From: Niebla homalea | Taxonomy: Eukaryota > Ascomycota > Lecanoromycetes > Lecanorales > Ramalinaceae | Length of the DNA: 64,000 nt | Assembly (NCBI GenBank): GCA_019925105.1 | Contig: JAHGAU010000028.1 | Coordinates: 248,001-312,000, forward strand | Direction: 5' to 3' | In this document: piece after piece, positions 1 through 10,771 of the stretch | How the letters are laid out: every line of letters starts with the position of its first letter | Numbering within the stretch: position 1 is the first letter of the stretch | Made by a program: the position numbers and the translations under genes | The notes under the pieces: model-generated | What the model was told of the DNA's origin: nothing | Databases searched by the model: none | What the model saw: the letters and a program-made list of their open reading frames with translations, nothing else

Positions 1-362
1 AACAACGAAATTCATGTTCATTCACTGTGTTTGCTCCATCATATTTGCTTACTCCACCAGTGACCACTATGTTGGAAACATCTTCACCATGTCCTGCTTC
101 CTCTATTTTTATGTCCACACAATATCGCAACATATCATCTAACTTTTGTGTGTGGCTGCATCACATCTCTTGTTGTACACCATCCTCTGAAAATTCTTGC
201 AAAGCATAGATTCATTTTCTTGAGCCTACTGCATCCACAGCGACGCCTCAAGAAACGTCCAAAAGTCTCTTTTTCCCTCGCATAAGAAAACCCGAAAGGA
301 AGTGATGTCAATCAACCCTCCGTATAGCTCTTAAAGTAGTGTCTAATGCTAATCCGAAGACC
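1..362. other. left-edge non-coding sequence
   Basis: AT-rich sequence with no convincing coding potential. The 60-codon open frame at 27-209 has no recognisable domain. This stretch probably holds the promoter and 5' leader of the gene starting at 363. Confidence 0.4.
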
Positions 363-1322
363 ATGTCTGATCCTCAGCTGACGAGCGCGCCTGAAACTCA
401 GCTGAAGACCTCGTTTGATATCTCGGACGACCTCTTCAAAGCGATCGTGGTCTTGGTGCCCCGTGACTATAACATCTCCAACAAATCGGCCGAGAAGAGC
501 TCTCTAGTCCAGCAGAATCAGGCCGTCATACCCGGTTTGCAGATCAACGACATCTGGTGGCTTGATCATGGCCTACCACGACCGGAATCAATCTTGCGGG
601 ACTTGGTAATCGAATTTCCGACAGCTGCCTTCGCCGAAGCAGCAATTCGAGAGAGGTTCGTAGTGCTAGGAGCCAGTTGGCGTCGTCACTATCTCGATTC
701 AAGGCTGGACCTGGAACAGTGTTCGTGCTGTTGGCAGTACGGTCATATCATCAGCGCCTGCGAGCATCTCCATTTGGGAAAGATTTGTCGATACTGTGCA
801 AAGACCCACGGGCTGACACGATGCATTTCCCTCAACTGTCCCATACTCCGAAAATGTGCAGTCTGCCGCGGCGCCCATGAATCTGCAGACGAGAGATGCC
901 ATGTTCGGCAGCAACAACGCAGTGCTACCATCGGTCGCCTTCGAGCCAAGCAAGAGACAACATCCACTCCGGCCGCGTATAGCAAGGAAGTCGAAGCGAC
1001 CGCCCCATTCAAATGCGTAGAGACTCCCACTGCTGACTTACCCCTCAGTAACGGACCTACTGAACTCACATTGCCGAACCTACCTCACAGAGCTAAAGCC
1101 GTTTCAAAGCCTGGTGATCGAGGTCTGAAGGGTCTTAATTGCGACTCCAATTTCGCATTGAATGGTGACAATGCTAAAGGATCAAGCCTGGAAAGGGTTG
1201 GTTGTACTGAAATAAAGGAGGAAAGTCCAGGATCGCTACAGGGTGCGATGTGGCCACGAAGTAATCGTGCCCAGGGAAAATCAGGCATTCTGCACATGGA
1301 AAAACGCAAGGGTACTAGTTGA
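363..1322 (+). CDS. gag-like CCHC zinc-knuckle protein
   Basis: Single-exon protein of 319 residues. The open frame extends to 339, but the first ATG is at 363. Seen: near residues 120-180 there is a row of Cys/His knuckles, first CSCCWQYGHIISAC (C-x2-C-x4-H-x4-C), then CRYCAKTHGLTRC (C-x2-C-x3-H-x4-C), then a looser CAVC...H...C motif. A conserved-looking block lies before them and a low-complexity tail after them. Known: this arrangement is typical of the nucleic-acid-binding ORF1/gag proteins of fungal non-LTR (Tad-like) elements and of host proteins derived from them. No reverse transcriptase lies next to it, so a relic or domesticated gag is my inference; a true host RNA-binding protein is the alternative. 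Its stop codon lies one base from the CCT4 stop codon on the other strand. Confidence 0.6.
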   Translation: MSDPQLTSAPETQLKTSFDISDDLFKAIVVLVPRDYNISNKSAEKSSLVQQNQAVIPGLQINDIWWLDHGLPRPESILRDLVIEFPTAAFAEAAIRERFVVLGASWRRHYLDSRLDLEQCSCCWQYGHIISACEHLHLGKICRYCAKTHGLTRCISLNCPILRKCAVCRGAHESADERCHVRQQQRSATIGRLRAKQETTSTPAAYSKEVEATAPFKCVETPTADLPLSNGPTELTLPNLPHRAKAVSKPGDRGLKGLNCDSNFALNGDNAKGSSLERVGCTEIKEESPGSLQGAMWPRSNRAQGKSGILHMEKRKGTS

Positions 1323-1323
1323 T

Positions 1324-3243
1324 CTATCGTGATAAGGCTATGTCATCAATCCTGTTTCATTGTTAGTCTCATCGCTTCAGGCGTTATCCGATCTCGGGCA
1401 GACATACCTCAATATCATTTTCACCGTCTCACTCGCCAGCTCCACCGCACTCGTACTCACCAACAGCGGCTGCAGCACATTCTCCTCCGTCATGTTGCCC
1501 TTGACTCCTCCACTCCTAATGCTTACCCCTGCGTTGGTTTCTCCGCACTCATGTCTATACCTCAGATCCGTGACAACGGCAATACTGTTCAGCCCCGCAT
1601 TCTCAGCCAGCGTTGTTGGGATGACCTCCATTGCATCCGCAAAGGCCTTCCAGCATATCTGCTCCGTCCCCGTCAGCTCTCTGCTCTTCGCGCCCAACTT
1701 GTTCGCGATGGCAATTTCTGGTGCGCCACCGCCAGCAATGAGCGCTCGGATCTTGACCAAACACCGGACTACACACAAAGCATCGTGCAGAGATCGCTCG
1801 GCCTCATCAAGGATCAACGTGTTGGCGCCGCGGACGATGATGGAGACGGTTTGTTGCGGGACGAGTTTGGGTGGGATGCCGGTGATCTTGACGATGCGGG
1901 CACCTGAGGATTGGGACTCTTCGATGAGGTCGGCGGTGCCCAATTTGTCTTCGGTGAAGGTGTCAATGTCGGCTATTGGTTTGCAACCGGTCGACTTGCA
2001 GATGAATTCAACTTCATCTCTTTCAATGTCCTTGATGGCAAGTATGTTTAATCGCTGCAAATAATGGAGGCTCAGATCGTTGACCGCATCTCTCAGAATA
2101 CTCTTCTGGATCAACAGGACATTACACCTCGCCTTCTTGATTTTCTTGCACATATTGAGTAGATATGTACGCTCTTCTTTTAGTATCTTGTCCATCTGCC
2201 TGTAATCGTTGACGACGATCTGGTTCTCCATATCCGGCTTCGGCGGGCTCAGTTGGAATTGTATGAGTCCAATGCGCGCTTTCTCCATCCTTGAAGGTCC
2301 GTTGGCGGACTTGATGACGGGCTGATTGAGGACCACTCCGTCTACCATCTCGCTGTCCTCGATCGTACCCCCAACTTTCTTGACTATGCGGATGTTCTTG
2401 AGGTCCACATTATTAGCGGTCTTCTGGTCTATCGTCTTCAGCACAGCATCCACAGCTATCGGACCGAGGAGACTCGAGTGTTGGGAGACGATCTTCGAAG
2501 ATAAGGAAGTGGAAGCGGCTTGCAATAGAGTGGCGCGGTCGGAGAGGGTAATGGGCTTTGACATGTCGTGCAGGGTCTGCACCGCAGCGGCGGCGGCTCT
2601 TTGGAAGGATTCGGATATGACTGTGGGGTGGATGCCTTTAGCAAGGAGCCGATCTGCTGCTCCTAGGAGGCTGCCTGCTATAACCACGACAGATGTTGTG
2701 CCATCACCGGCTTCAACATCTTGGGCGGCGGAAAGGTCAACGAGCATTTTGGCGGCGGGATGCATCACGGCCATGTCTTTGAGCATTGTGTTGCCGTCGT
2801 TCGTCTAACAAAGATCAGTGGTAAGCTTGCCTAGGATGAACGAGCTGGTGTACTATGATGGTCTCGCCCTTGCCAGTTTGTATCTAGACTTGAATAAGCA
2901 GCTGTGCCATCGGCTTCCTATTGTTGGTACTCTACCATCTTATCCATTCCTCTGGGCCCTAGTGACTATGGCATATCAGACTCAATGCTGCGCAGCATAC
3001 CGCGCAATGTCAAGCTCACTGTTCTTATTGCATCCGCAACAGCTGACTTAGCTTAGCGACTGTGAATACTTCGAGACCAATGTTTCATACCTCTGGCTGC
3101 CATGATATTGGCATTCCGGACTGCCTGGGGCTTCTCCTTATCCTGTAGCAACTGTTAGCAAATATAGCACCATCAGGCGCACATTTGCGTACCTTGAATG
3201 CATTGTTGCCAGAATTTGACTGTGGCATGCTAGTCCCAGCCAT
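1324..3243 (-). CDS. CCT4: T-complex protein 1 subunit delta (CCT4)
   Basis: Delta subunit of the cytosolic TRiC/CCT chaperonin, which folds actin, tubulin and other proteins using ATP. Seven exons (minus strand): 3243-3193, 3142-3091, 3042-3020, 2965-2936, 2883-2854, 2804-1408 and 1351-1324, giving 536 residues, the usual family length. Seen: the ATP-site motif [10 protein letters not shown] spans small exons, followed by [20 protein letters not shown] and the catalytic GDGTT motif. Past the last 56-bp intron, the 28-nt final exon adds the conserved C-terminus IDDIALSR. The Met at 3243 is the first one; Met-6 (MPQSN) is an alternative start. All junctions are GT-AG and phase-consistent. It is divergent from RPT1 (422 bp between start codons) and convergent with the zinc-knuckle gene. 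Confidence 0.96.
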
Positions 3244-3665
3244 GACGAAGGTGATATGGTAAAAGTTCGAAGAGGTAAGAATTGAGGCTCAGGTACTCGA
3301 AAGGCTGAAGCTTCGAATGGGAGATATTGCCTGAATCTAGGCTTTTGTGATATCACATTTCCAGTCGCGTTCAAATTCTTTGAGGCGCAAGGGCGCGCCA
3401 GAGGTCTCGGCAAAGCTTCGGCAGAGATCCAGGTGCTGTGGCTGACGTTGACCTTCTGATGTCGAAGAAACAAGCACCGAACAGAGCTTCATCTTCTGGT
3501 AATATTCACCATCAGCCTTTCGATCTGAGCCTATCACTCTCTGAAATCTCGATTCGGCAACCAGGTCCGCGGCCATTCTCCCAGAAGAGCACAAGAATTT
3601 CATCCTTAGCCCGCCATCGTCTTTCGCTCCGACCAATCCTCTGACCTCCATCTACATCTTCCATA
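3244..3665. promoter_or_regulatory. divergent CCT4/RPT1 promoter
   Basis: The 422 bp between the two start codons must hold both promoters and 5' leaders. A pyrimidine-rich stretch precedes the RPT1 ATG. I did not find the yeast proteasome element GGTGGCAAA on either strand. Confidence 0.6.
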
Positions 3666-5117
3666 ATGCCTAGCGCAACTGGTCAAAGTTGGGAGAAATA
3701 CAAGAAAGAATTCGCGGACGATGAGGAACCAGAAAAGAAGATTACACCCTTGACCGACGAGTATGTGATGGTCTCATGAATACCCTGCCCTCCCAAATCT
3801 ACCTGAGAGAGCTGCTAATGCGATATATTCCAGAGATATACAGGTCCTCAAGACTTATGGAGCTGCTCCATATGCCGCCGGTCTCAAACGATTAGAGAAG
3901 CAAATAAAAGAAAAGCAAACAAGCGTGAACGAGAAGATCGGCGTGAAGGTATAAAAACCAGTTTTCTAGCGATTCATTAGAACGCCCAGTCTCACCCTTT
4001 CCTCTAGGAGTCAGACACCGGTCTCGCCCCGCCGCACCTCTGGGACATCCCCGCCGATCGGCAGCGCATGTCCGAAGACCACCCTTTACAAGTAGCCCGC
4101 TGCACCAAGATCATCCAAGATGAGAAGGACAGCGAGAAATCCAAATACGTCATCAATGTCAAACAAATCGCCAAATTCGTTGTCAAGCTCGGCGAGCGCA
4201 TATCCCCCACCGATATCGAAGAAGGGATGAGAGTTGGGGTCGACCGCAACAAGTATGAGATCCTTCTCCCTCTGCCGCCCAAGATCGACCCCTCAGTTAC
4301 CATGATGACTGTCGAGGACAAACCCGACGTAACTTATTCGGACGTGGGGGGTTGCAAGGAGCAGATTGAGAAGATCCGCGAGGTGGTCGAGATGCCACTT
4401 CTGTCACCCGAACGCTTCGTCAACCTGGGGATTGACCCACCCAAGGGCGCCTTACTCTACGGCCCACCCGGAACGGGTAAGACGCTTTGTGCTCGGGCAG
4501 TCGCCAATCGCACAGACGCCACATTCATCCGTGTGATTGGCAGTGAGCTGGTGCAGAAGTACGTGGGCGAAGGCGCCAGGATGGTGCGCGAGCTGTTCGA
4601 GATGGCGAGGACGAAAAAGGCCTGTATCATCTTCTTCGATGAGGTTGATGCCATCGGTGGCGCCCGCTTCGACGATGGTGCGGGCGGAGATAACGAGGTG
4701 CAAAGAACTATGCTGGAGCTGATTACCCAGCTCGATGGGTTCGATTCGAGAGGTAACATTAAAGTCATGTTCGCTACCAACAGACCGTCGACCCTCGATC
4801 CTGCTTTGATGCGTCCGGGGCGGATTGACAGGAAGATTGAATTCTCGTTACCAGACCTGGAGGGCAGGGCGAACATCCTGCGGATCCACGCCAAGTCGAT
4901 GTCAGTGGAGAGGGATATTCGGTGGGAGCTGATTTCTCGCTTATGTCCGAATAGCACAGGGGCGGAGCTGAGGAGCGTGGCTACGGAGGCAGGCATGTTT
5001 GCCATCCGGGCGAGGAGGAAGGTCGCCACGGAAAAGGACTTCTTGGCAAGTGTGGAGAAGGTGATCAAGGGAGGGTTGAAATTCAACTCAACGGCGGCCT
5101 ATGCGCAGTACAATTGA
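3666..5117 (+). CDS. RPT1: 26S proteasome regulatory ATPase Rpt1 (PSMC2)
   Basis: One of six AAA+ ATPases in the base of the 19S proteasome particle; it unfolds and threads ubiquitinated substrates into the 20S core. Three exons: 3666-3760, 3834-3948 and 4008-5117, 439 residues. Seen: N-terminal coiled-coil/OB part, then Walker A GPPGTGKT, Walker B IIFFDEVD, the pore segment [18 protein letters not shown], the second region of homology ending RPGRIDR, and C-terminus YAQYN. Rpt1 rather than another Rpt is indicated by VARCTKII, by [11 protein letters not shown], and by the tail, which is not a classic HbYX. The introns (73 and 59 bp) interrupt only the N-terminal part. It shares its upstream region with CCT4. 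Confidence 0.97.
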
Positions 5118-5794
5118 GCTACAAATTCCAAGGGGAGGGACACTAGTAGGCGACAAAGAGTCCTACATTGCGTTGTTAGCAGGGGAGTACGATCAAGCAT
5201 AGCATCCGTGAACTACTATTGGAGCCAGAGATGGCATCCTCTCCAATAGTCCTTTGGAGTCTTTATTTTGATAGTGAAGTCTGTGCCTGTATCCAGGCTG
5301 TGGACCGCCAATAATTTTAAATCACGCTTACTCCTCGTTCCTAATGTATTCTGTCAAAGTCCTCACGCGCGTGGAAGAGGTGCGACACGCAGCAGTGTAG
5401 TCCTCTCATCTAGAATATGAACAGCCAGTGTTAGGGCGTGGATGTCATGGCTAGAAGATAGCAAGAGGGTGTAAGAAGGTATGATTACAAGGATTGTAGC
5501 ATTCAAGAGATAAGTAGCCAATGCTACTGCATTTAGACTACGCAAGATATAGCTAGAAGTATAGCAGCATGTGGCCCCAGGTTGGCAGTATTGTAGTAAG
5601 ACAAGTCATCAAGAATCGTAGACAATCAAAGGCTCGATGCTTTACCACCTTTGGTTATCAAAAAGCACGAGCAGGTATCAACTCGCCAGTAGCTCCGTCG
5701 CTAGAAGAACAGCAAGTCCAATTAAAACATCGAGAACCGGGACACCATCCAGTACCCGTACATAGCTAGTCACAATGGCCAATGGTTTGAGGTA
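5118..5794. other. convergent 3' region
   Basis: Holds the 3' ends of RPT1 and of the hypothetical gene on the other strand. AT-rich patches such as AATAATTTTAAATC near 5310 could serve 3'-end formation. No gene seen. Confidence 0.5.
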
Positions 5795-7600
5795 TCAAGC
5801 CTTGCCCGACACCTTCCTCCAAATCTTGCGCAGGCCGGACTGCTTCCCCGCCGGCAGGGTATCCCAGATGTCACCCATTTTCTCCGGCATGACAGGCAAA
5901 TGCTCAAGAGCCAGCGGATCCTCCTCACTCGTCCTTCTGTACAGCTCCTTCTCATCTACCCTTAGCTCTGGCCGCGTCAAGGTCATCCGCAGAGTCATGT
6001 CCCGGGTCCCCGCAAGCACTTGTGCTAATGGCTCAGAGGGATCGTGGCGGATGGTTGGCTTGCTTTGGAATTGCATGAATTCTTTGTGGGTCGGAGCAAA
6101 TGATGAAGGTGGAGATGCGTAAGAAGCCACCGAGGGCGAAAGCAAGTATGTCTCGTTGAAATGAGAGTCTGGTGGGGTATAAGGGCTGTTCCGCTCGGGC
6201 AGAGATTGCGTCTCGTCTTCCTCATCAGAAGATGAGTCCGAGGCATCGAAGAAGCTGGGACTGTCGTCTAGGAACGTTTTGCCGGCATTTGAGCTGGGTG
6301 GCGCGGTGGCATATCGACGGGTCTTGGATAGCGACGGGCGAGACTTGGAGAGTGACGGACGGGGTTGGGAAAGTGACGGGCGGGGCTTGGAAAGTGACGG
6401 GCGGGACATTGGTTGTATCTCTGCATCTTCCATTGATGGGAATCCGAACTCGATTGCCTCGTCGAATTTCTGGGGAGAGGCAAAGATACGCAATTTCAGG
6501 CGAGTGGAAGGATCTTGGTAGTAAGTCGGTGTTGGTTCGAGACTTGTCGTTGACGTGTTTGCCGTTTGCGTTGCAATTGGGGCCGGTCGAGAGAAGTTGC
6601 GTGCGTGGGTTGAAAAGGTAGGAGATAAAGGGGTGGTAGCTTGTTGCGGAGTGGGAGTGGCTGTGATTGAGTATTTGGTTGGGAGCGGCGGCGGTGGCAG
6701 CGGCGGCAATTGCTGGTGGTCCTGTATGGAGGCTGCTAAAGGGATCGAGGACAAAGACATGACTTTTCGAAAGGATGGGTGATGGGTTGGGGATTTCTTC
6801 TTGGCTGCCTCGAGGGCATGAAAGCGATGATAATCATCGAGGGTTGATGCAAGGTCCAAGTCATCGTCGTTGTCGAAGCAGTTGAAGGTGTCCATCATTG
6901 AGTCGTCCATGTTGTCTAATGCGTCGAAGGTGCTGATGGAAGTCTGACTGGCAGTGCTCAAGGTTCTTAAAGAGGATGTCGATTGTAAAGACGGGATGCT
7001 TCGGGCTGTTTCAAAATGCTTGGAAGGTTTGTACAGGCGCAAGTCTGCCGCGGCGGGATTGGCTGTTTGGGATCGCTTGCCCGAAAGAAATGACCTTTCC
7101 TGCTCTGTAAAGTGATCGCGTTGAATCTTGGGGGGTAAATTCTGATACCATTGGGCATCCGAGTGGGAGAAGGTGTCGGTTGTTGGAGGTGTTTTTCTGG
7201 ATCGAAGGAAGGAGGGATTCTTAAAGTAGCTAGAGTTTCGACGAGCCAGGGTGGGTCGTGATGTAAGGGACGCGACGATTGATGTCTTATTCAACCCATG
7301 TGATGAGCTGGTACTCGGCCTGGGAAGAGTAGTATTGTTTTGAGCAATTCGTAAGCGCTCGAGGTCGGAAAAGCACTGTGAAGTCATTCATGATTAGTCC
7401 TGGATATTGATATTGCACCTGATATCAGAGGCGGAAAGCCAGGCTGATTGGTCATCTAGAAAAAGAAAAAGTCGATATAAGGTACACACCTTCCTTTGAA
7501 TTGCGGGAGGGCAAGAATTATAACAGTCCAAGGGGGAAACATTCTTGCTGTCGAGAGGAAATTCGCTAACAGCACTGATGCTGATCTGCCGTGCTGCCAT
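5795..7600 (-). CDS. proline/serine-rich hypothetical protein
   Basis: Not recognised as a named family. Two exons are inferred: 7600-7490 and 7375-5795, joined by a 114-bp phase-0 intron (GTGTGT...TTCACAG), 563 residues. The join makes the continuous stretch CPPAIQRKCFSDLERLRIAQ; a shorter reading starts at the ATG at 7387. Seen: mostly low complexity and probably disordered, with Ser/Thr/Pro-rich segments, a polyproline run near residue 265, an Asp-rich patch (NDDDLDL), four 7-residue repeats of the type SRPSLSK, and an acidic run SDSSSDEEDE. The best-ordered parts are SDAQWYQNLPPKIQRDHFTE and the C-terminal 70 residues (EEDPLALEHLPVMPEKMGDI, then IWRKVSGKA). Repeated R-x-S-L-S sites could be phosphorylated (inference). 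The neighbours give no functional clue. Confidence 0.7.
6324..6408 (-). repeat. 21-bp coding tandem repeat
   Basis: About four imperfect 21-bp units in frame, each encoding a heptad like (S/P)RPSLS(K/Q). They lie inside the hypothetical protein at 5795-7600. Confidence 0.8.
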
Positions 7601-10600
7601 TCCCCTTTATGGCCTCGCTTCAAGGCCGTTCTTTAAATCAAAAAGCCACCAGCGAAGATCCAATACCAAATTAGGGTGGTGCCTGACTACCTACTAAGGT
7701 ACTCACGTGTCCAATGCAACATAACCTCAAGAAGCGAAAGAAATCTCAATTAATAATGACTGGTAGTTTGCTCATATAGCTCAAGCATCAAAATATGGAA
7801 GGGACGGAGGATGGTTCAAACATATAAGCACGAGGCATGCACAGATGCATTGGCGAGACTGGATCAAGTGGGGTGGAGGATCATGATGTGTGTCGAGTCT
7901 GACATTCACACATTGATTGGGCATTTGGGCGCCATTTGAAATAATATATCCCTACCGAACATCTTCATGCACACTGCAACTCGTGGCCTGCAGCATCTTG
8001 CATGCCAAAAGCTTATTATTATGGATCCTTCCCGTTAGCGATTCAGAAGCTCTCATGCTCTGTGCTATGACCTGCAAGAGTGGGTGATAAGCCTTGGATC
8101 CTTGATGAGCTTCAGCCTTTTCACCAGGCACATGCTGACACACTCAGGTCGCTTTGGCGAATAGCATCACGACAATCTTGTAGCATGAAATGATTGAAAT
8201 GAATCCAGTGGCCACTGACAGCAAGGGAGAAGGAAGTAATCACCGGAGAATTGACGAGCCCAATGATGGTCCGGACGTCCATGCCATGTTTTCAGACTGT
8301 CATCATCTGGCTCTGATTTGATAGCTAACAGGGGTGCCACATGTCAGTTGGCAACAATCACTAAGGTGAAAAAGCAAACCTCCAACTGGAGCCTCAGCAA
8401 TGAGCAATGAGCAATGAGCATTGAGCATCCCATGGCGCTTCCTTCGTTTGCTGTCACCAAGGACCCAAGAATGGCAGCGATCTGCTCCGGCCCTCCAACT
8501 CAAAAAATGATAACGGCTATCCAACCACCCTGAGCAGCGTGGCGAACCGCCAACAGTTCTCATCCGTCCATGCTCACATCATCGATATGAACTGAGAAGG
8601 CGGCTTGAGTTTTGAGCCCCTCTCGCTTCCATCTGTCCACATGTTCTCGCTCGGGATTCCCTGTCACAAACCCGCTCGAAACAGCTCCAGAACCTGGCGA
8701 ATAGCACATTATTACTGGTGTTCCCAATGCCACTATACCTGCATTGCGGCCTGTGCGCAGCTTGAAATACGCTGGCCGACTGGCCGCCGCCAGCGAAGAA
8801 CGACGCTAACCATTTTATTGGCTTCTTTGAGGCCGCCAACCAGGTAACTCCCCACACCGTTCACCTATAGCCTTTTTCAAATTGGTGCCAAATCGTGCGT
8901 CTAGGGCACCAAGGGGGCTTGCAGGTTAGCGAAATAATGCATATTCTGGGATCTTTCGTTCCCCAGTTTGGCGTTTACCTTCTCTAGATCTCCCCAGCTA
9001 CGTACTCTTTGCCCTAGAAGCCTTGAAACATTATCGTCGAGAGTACCTTATGATGTGGAAATTATCGTCTTTTATCAAAGATATTGAGTCTTTCGATATT
9101 AGACATTTATTTGACATCAGAACATCTGTCATCGCTGTGAATTTTTACGTGCATCATGTCTCACCCTTGAGCCGCCTCCGCGAATCGAAAAGCGGATAGC
9201 TAACGTCAAACCGTTCAAGCCGTTGTCATCACATTCGGACCGCCTGTGAATATGGCGCACGTGTGATTATGCTCGAACGCGTTCATGACGGTCATCAATG
9301 AAGCAAGGTGAGCGTATCCATATTACCCCCAACATGCAACTCGAGCCATTATTGCCGGCTCTCCGGCAGCAATCTTGCATGGAAAGAGATTCTCCTATTC
9401 AAAAGTACTAGTTTCATGCAAGCTGCATCTCCCCCTCGACAAACGCAGGGCCATCTGAGAGAACTCGGTAGTCTAGCATGCATCCTCCAAATGCGGCATG
9501 ACTGAACGTCATGGCATTTGAACTGCCTCAAACGCAGCCTCCGCTTTTTCCACCGTAGAACGATGATGCACAAGATACTTGAATCGATCATACATGACTG
9601 TGACCTCCCTGCTTCCGCTGCTGCTGCAAGGGCGCCAGATGGAGCAAGCAGCAAATATCTACTCCAAGCACATGGCCGAAGGAGCCCTGCATGAAACATA
9701 TACGATATTTCTACGCGGAGACGTCGATCACATGAGCCCCAAATGCAAGGGACATTGGATATCAAAAGTTTGTCCAGGAATCTCTGGCCGAATGACGTGA
9801 CAACCCTGTACATTGCCCTGACTCCTTCTTGGCCGTGGTCTCTTCTCCCACCGATCCCCTGACTACAACGGGACATCCGGATGCGGAGTCATCGACTTCC
9901 CATTATTCTCCGAAATCATGGTGTCACCGTGTCACTGATCGACGACCGTTCCCTGTTGATGTTAGCCTCAGCTCGCTGAACTCCCTCACACCGCCTTCTC
10001 CTAACGTCTCCGAGGGCTCGAGCGGGCCTCTGATGCCCACATCTGCTGCCAATAACCACCGTCCATGTCACCATATGTCTTGAACATCCTACACCACTTC
10101 ATTCCGGCAGCGACGCGAATATGGACGTCTTATCGACCTTGCAGGACGGGTAGTTGCTGGAGGGGGAGAATAAACAAAACTCCGATATGTTGAGTGGCAA
10201 ATCTGAATCGAATGCCTTCTCCGATTCGAGCAAGCAAGATACGGCCCTCGGCCTAGGACAAGAATGGAGAGAGTTTCCAATCGTTTAAAGCATCGAGGTT
10301 CAAATCACGTGCACGCACTTGTCCCATTCAAATGGCGCCTCCCTCAATCGATGTCTACATTCATCGCACTCTCCCTGTTTCCACCCAGCAGGAAATCATA
10401 CAATTGGGGTATCTCATAGCTTCTCTTGCCCAATCCCGCCAGTCGCAAATGCATTGTCAAAAACTGTAACAAGGCGACATCCATGCTTTGTAAAGTCCCC
10501 CGCACATCGCTCATGCCGTCTGAAGACGACGCTCCAAACTCCATCGCAGATGCGTAGAAGAAAAGGCCGCACTGGCGACCATGCGATATTGCTGCTCTTC

Positions 10601-10771
10601 TCAACCTCCGCACACGCTTCACACCATGAAGCAGTCAGTCCCCTTTCGATTTTCGACAAGCCCTTCTCCCAGACCAACCACTTACGTCGCGTAGCAACCC
10701 TTCTGCCTTCTTCAATTGAGGGCCCACACCCAGCTGTTCCAAGACTGCAAGGACTAGGACCCTAGGCTCCT
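7601..10771. other. 3.2 kb stretch without recognisable genes
   Basis: No open frame here has a recognisable motif or convincing splice partners. The longest (minus 9876-9349) is compositionally odd and is probably chance. The stretch contains a short TGAGCAA tandem repeat at 8394-8428. It may hold long regulatory regions, a non-coding RNA or a lost gene; nothing in the bases decides. Confidence 0.4.
8394..8428. repeat. TGAGCAA tandem repeat
   Basis: About five near-perfect copies of a 7-bp unit (TGAGCAA drifting to TGAGCAT) in intergenic DNA. Confidence 0.85.

Noticed and set aside
8394..8428. Short tandem repeats as a CRISPR array or centromere-type repeat
   Set aside because: Units are 7 bp with no spacers and only about five copies; a simple microsatellite. 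The same holds for the repeats at 15790, 59982 and 60071.
9349..9876. 175-codon open frame on the minus strand in the 7.6-10.8 kb stretch
   Set aside because: No domain, odd Arg/Cys/Leu-rich composition, no splice partners; probably chance.
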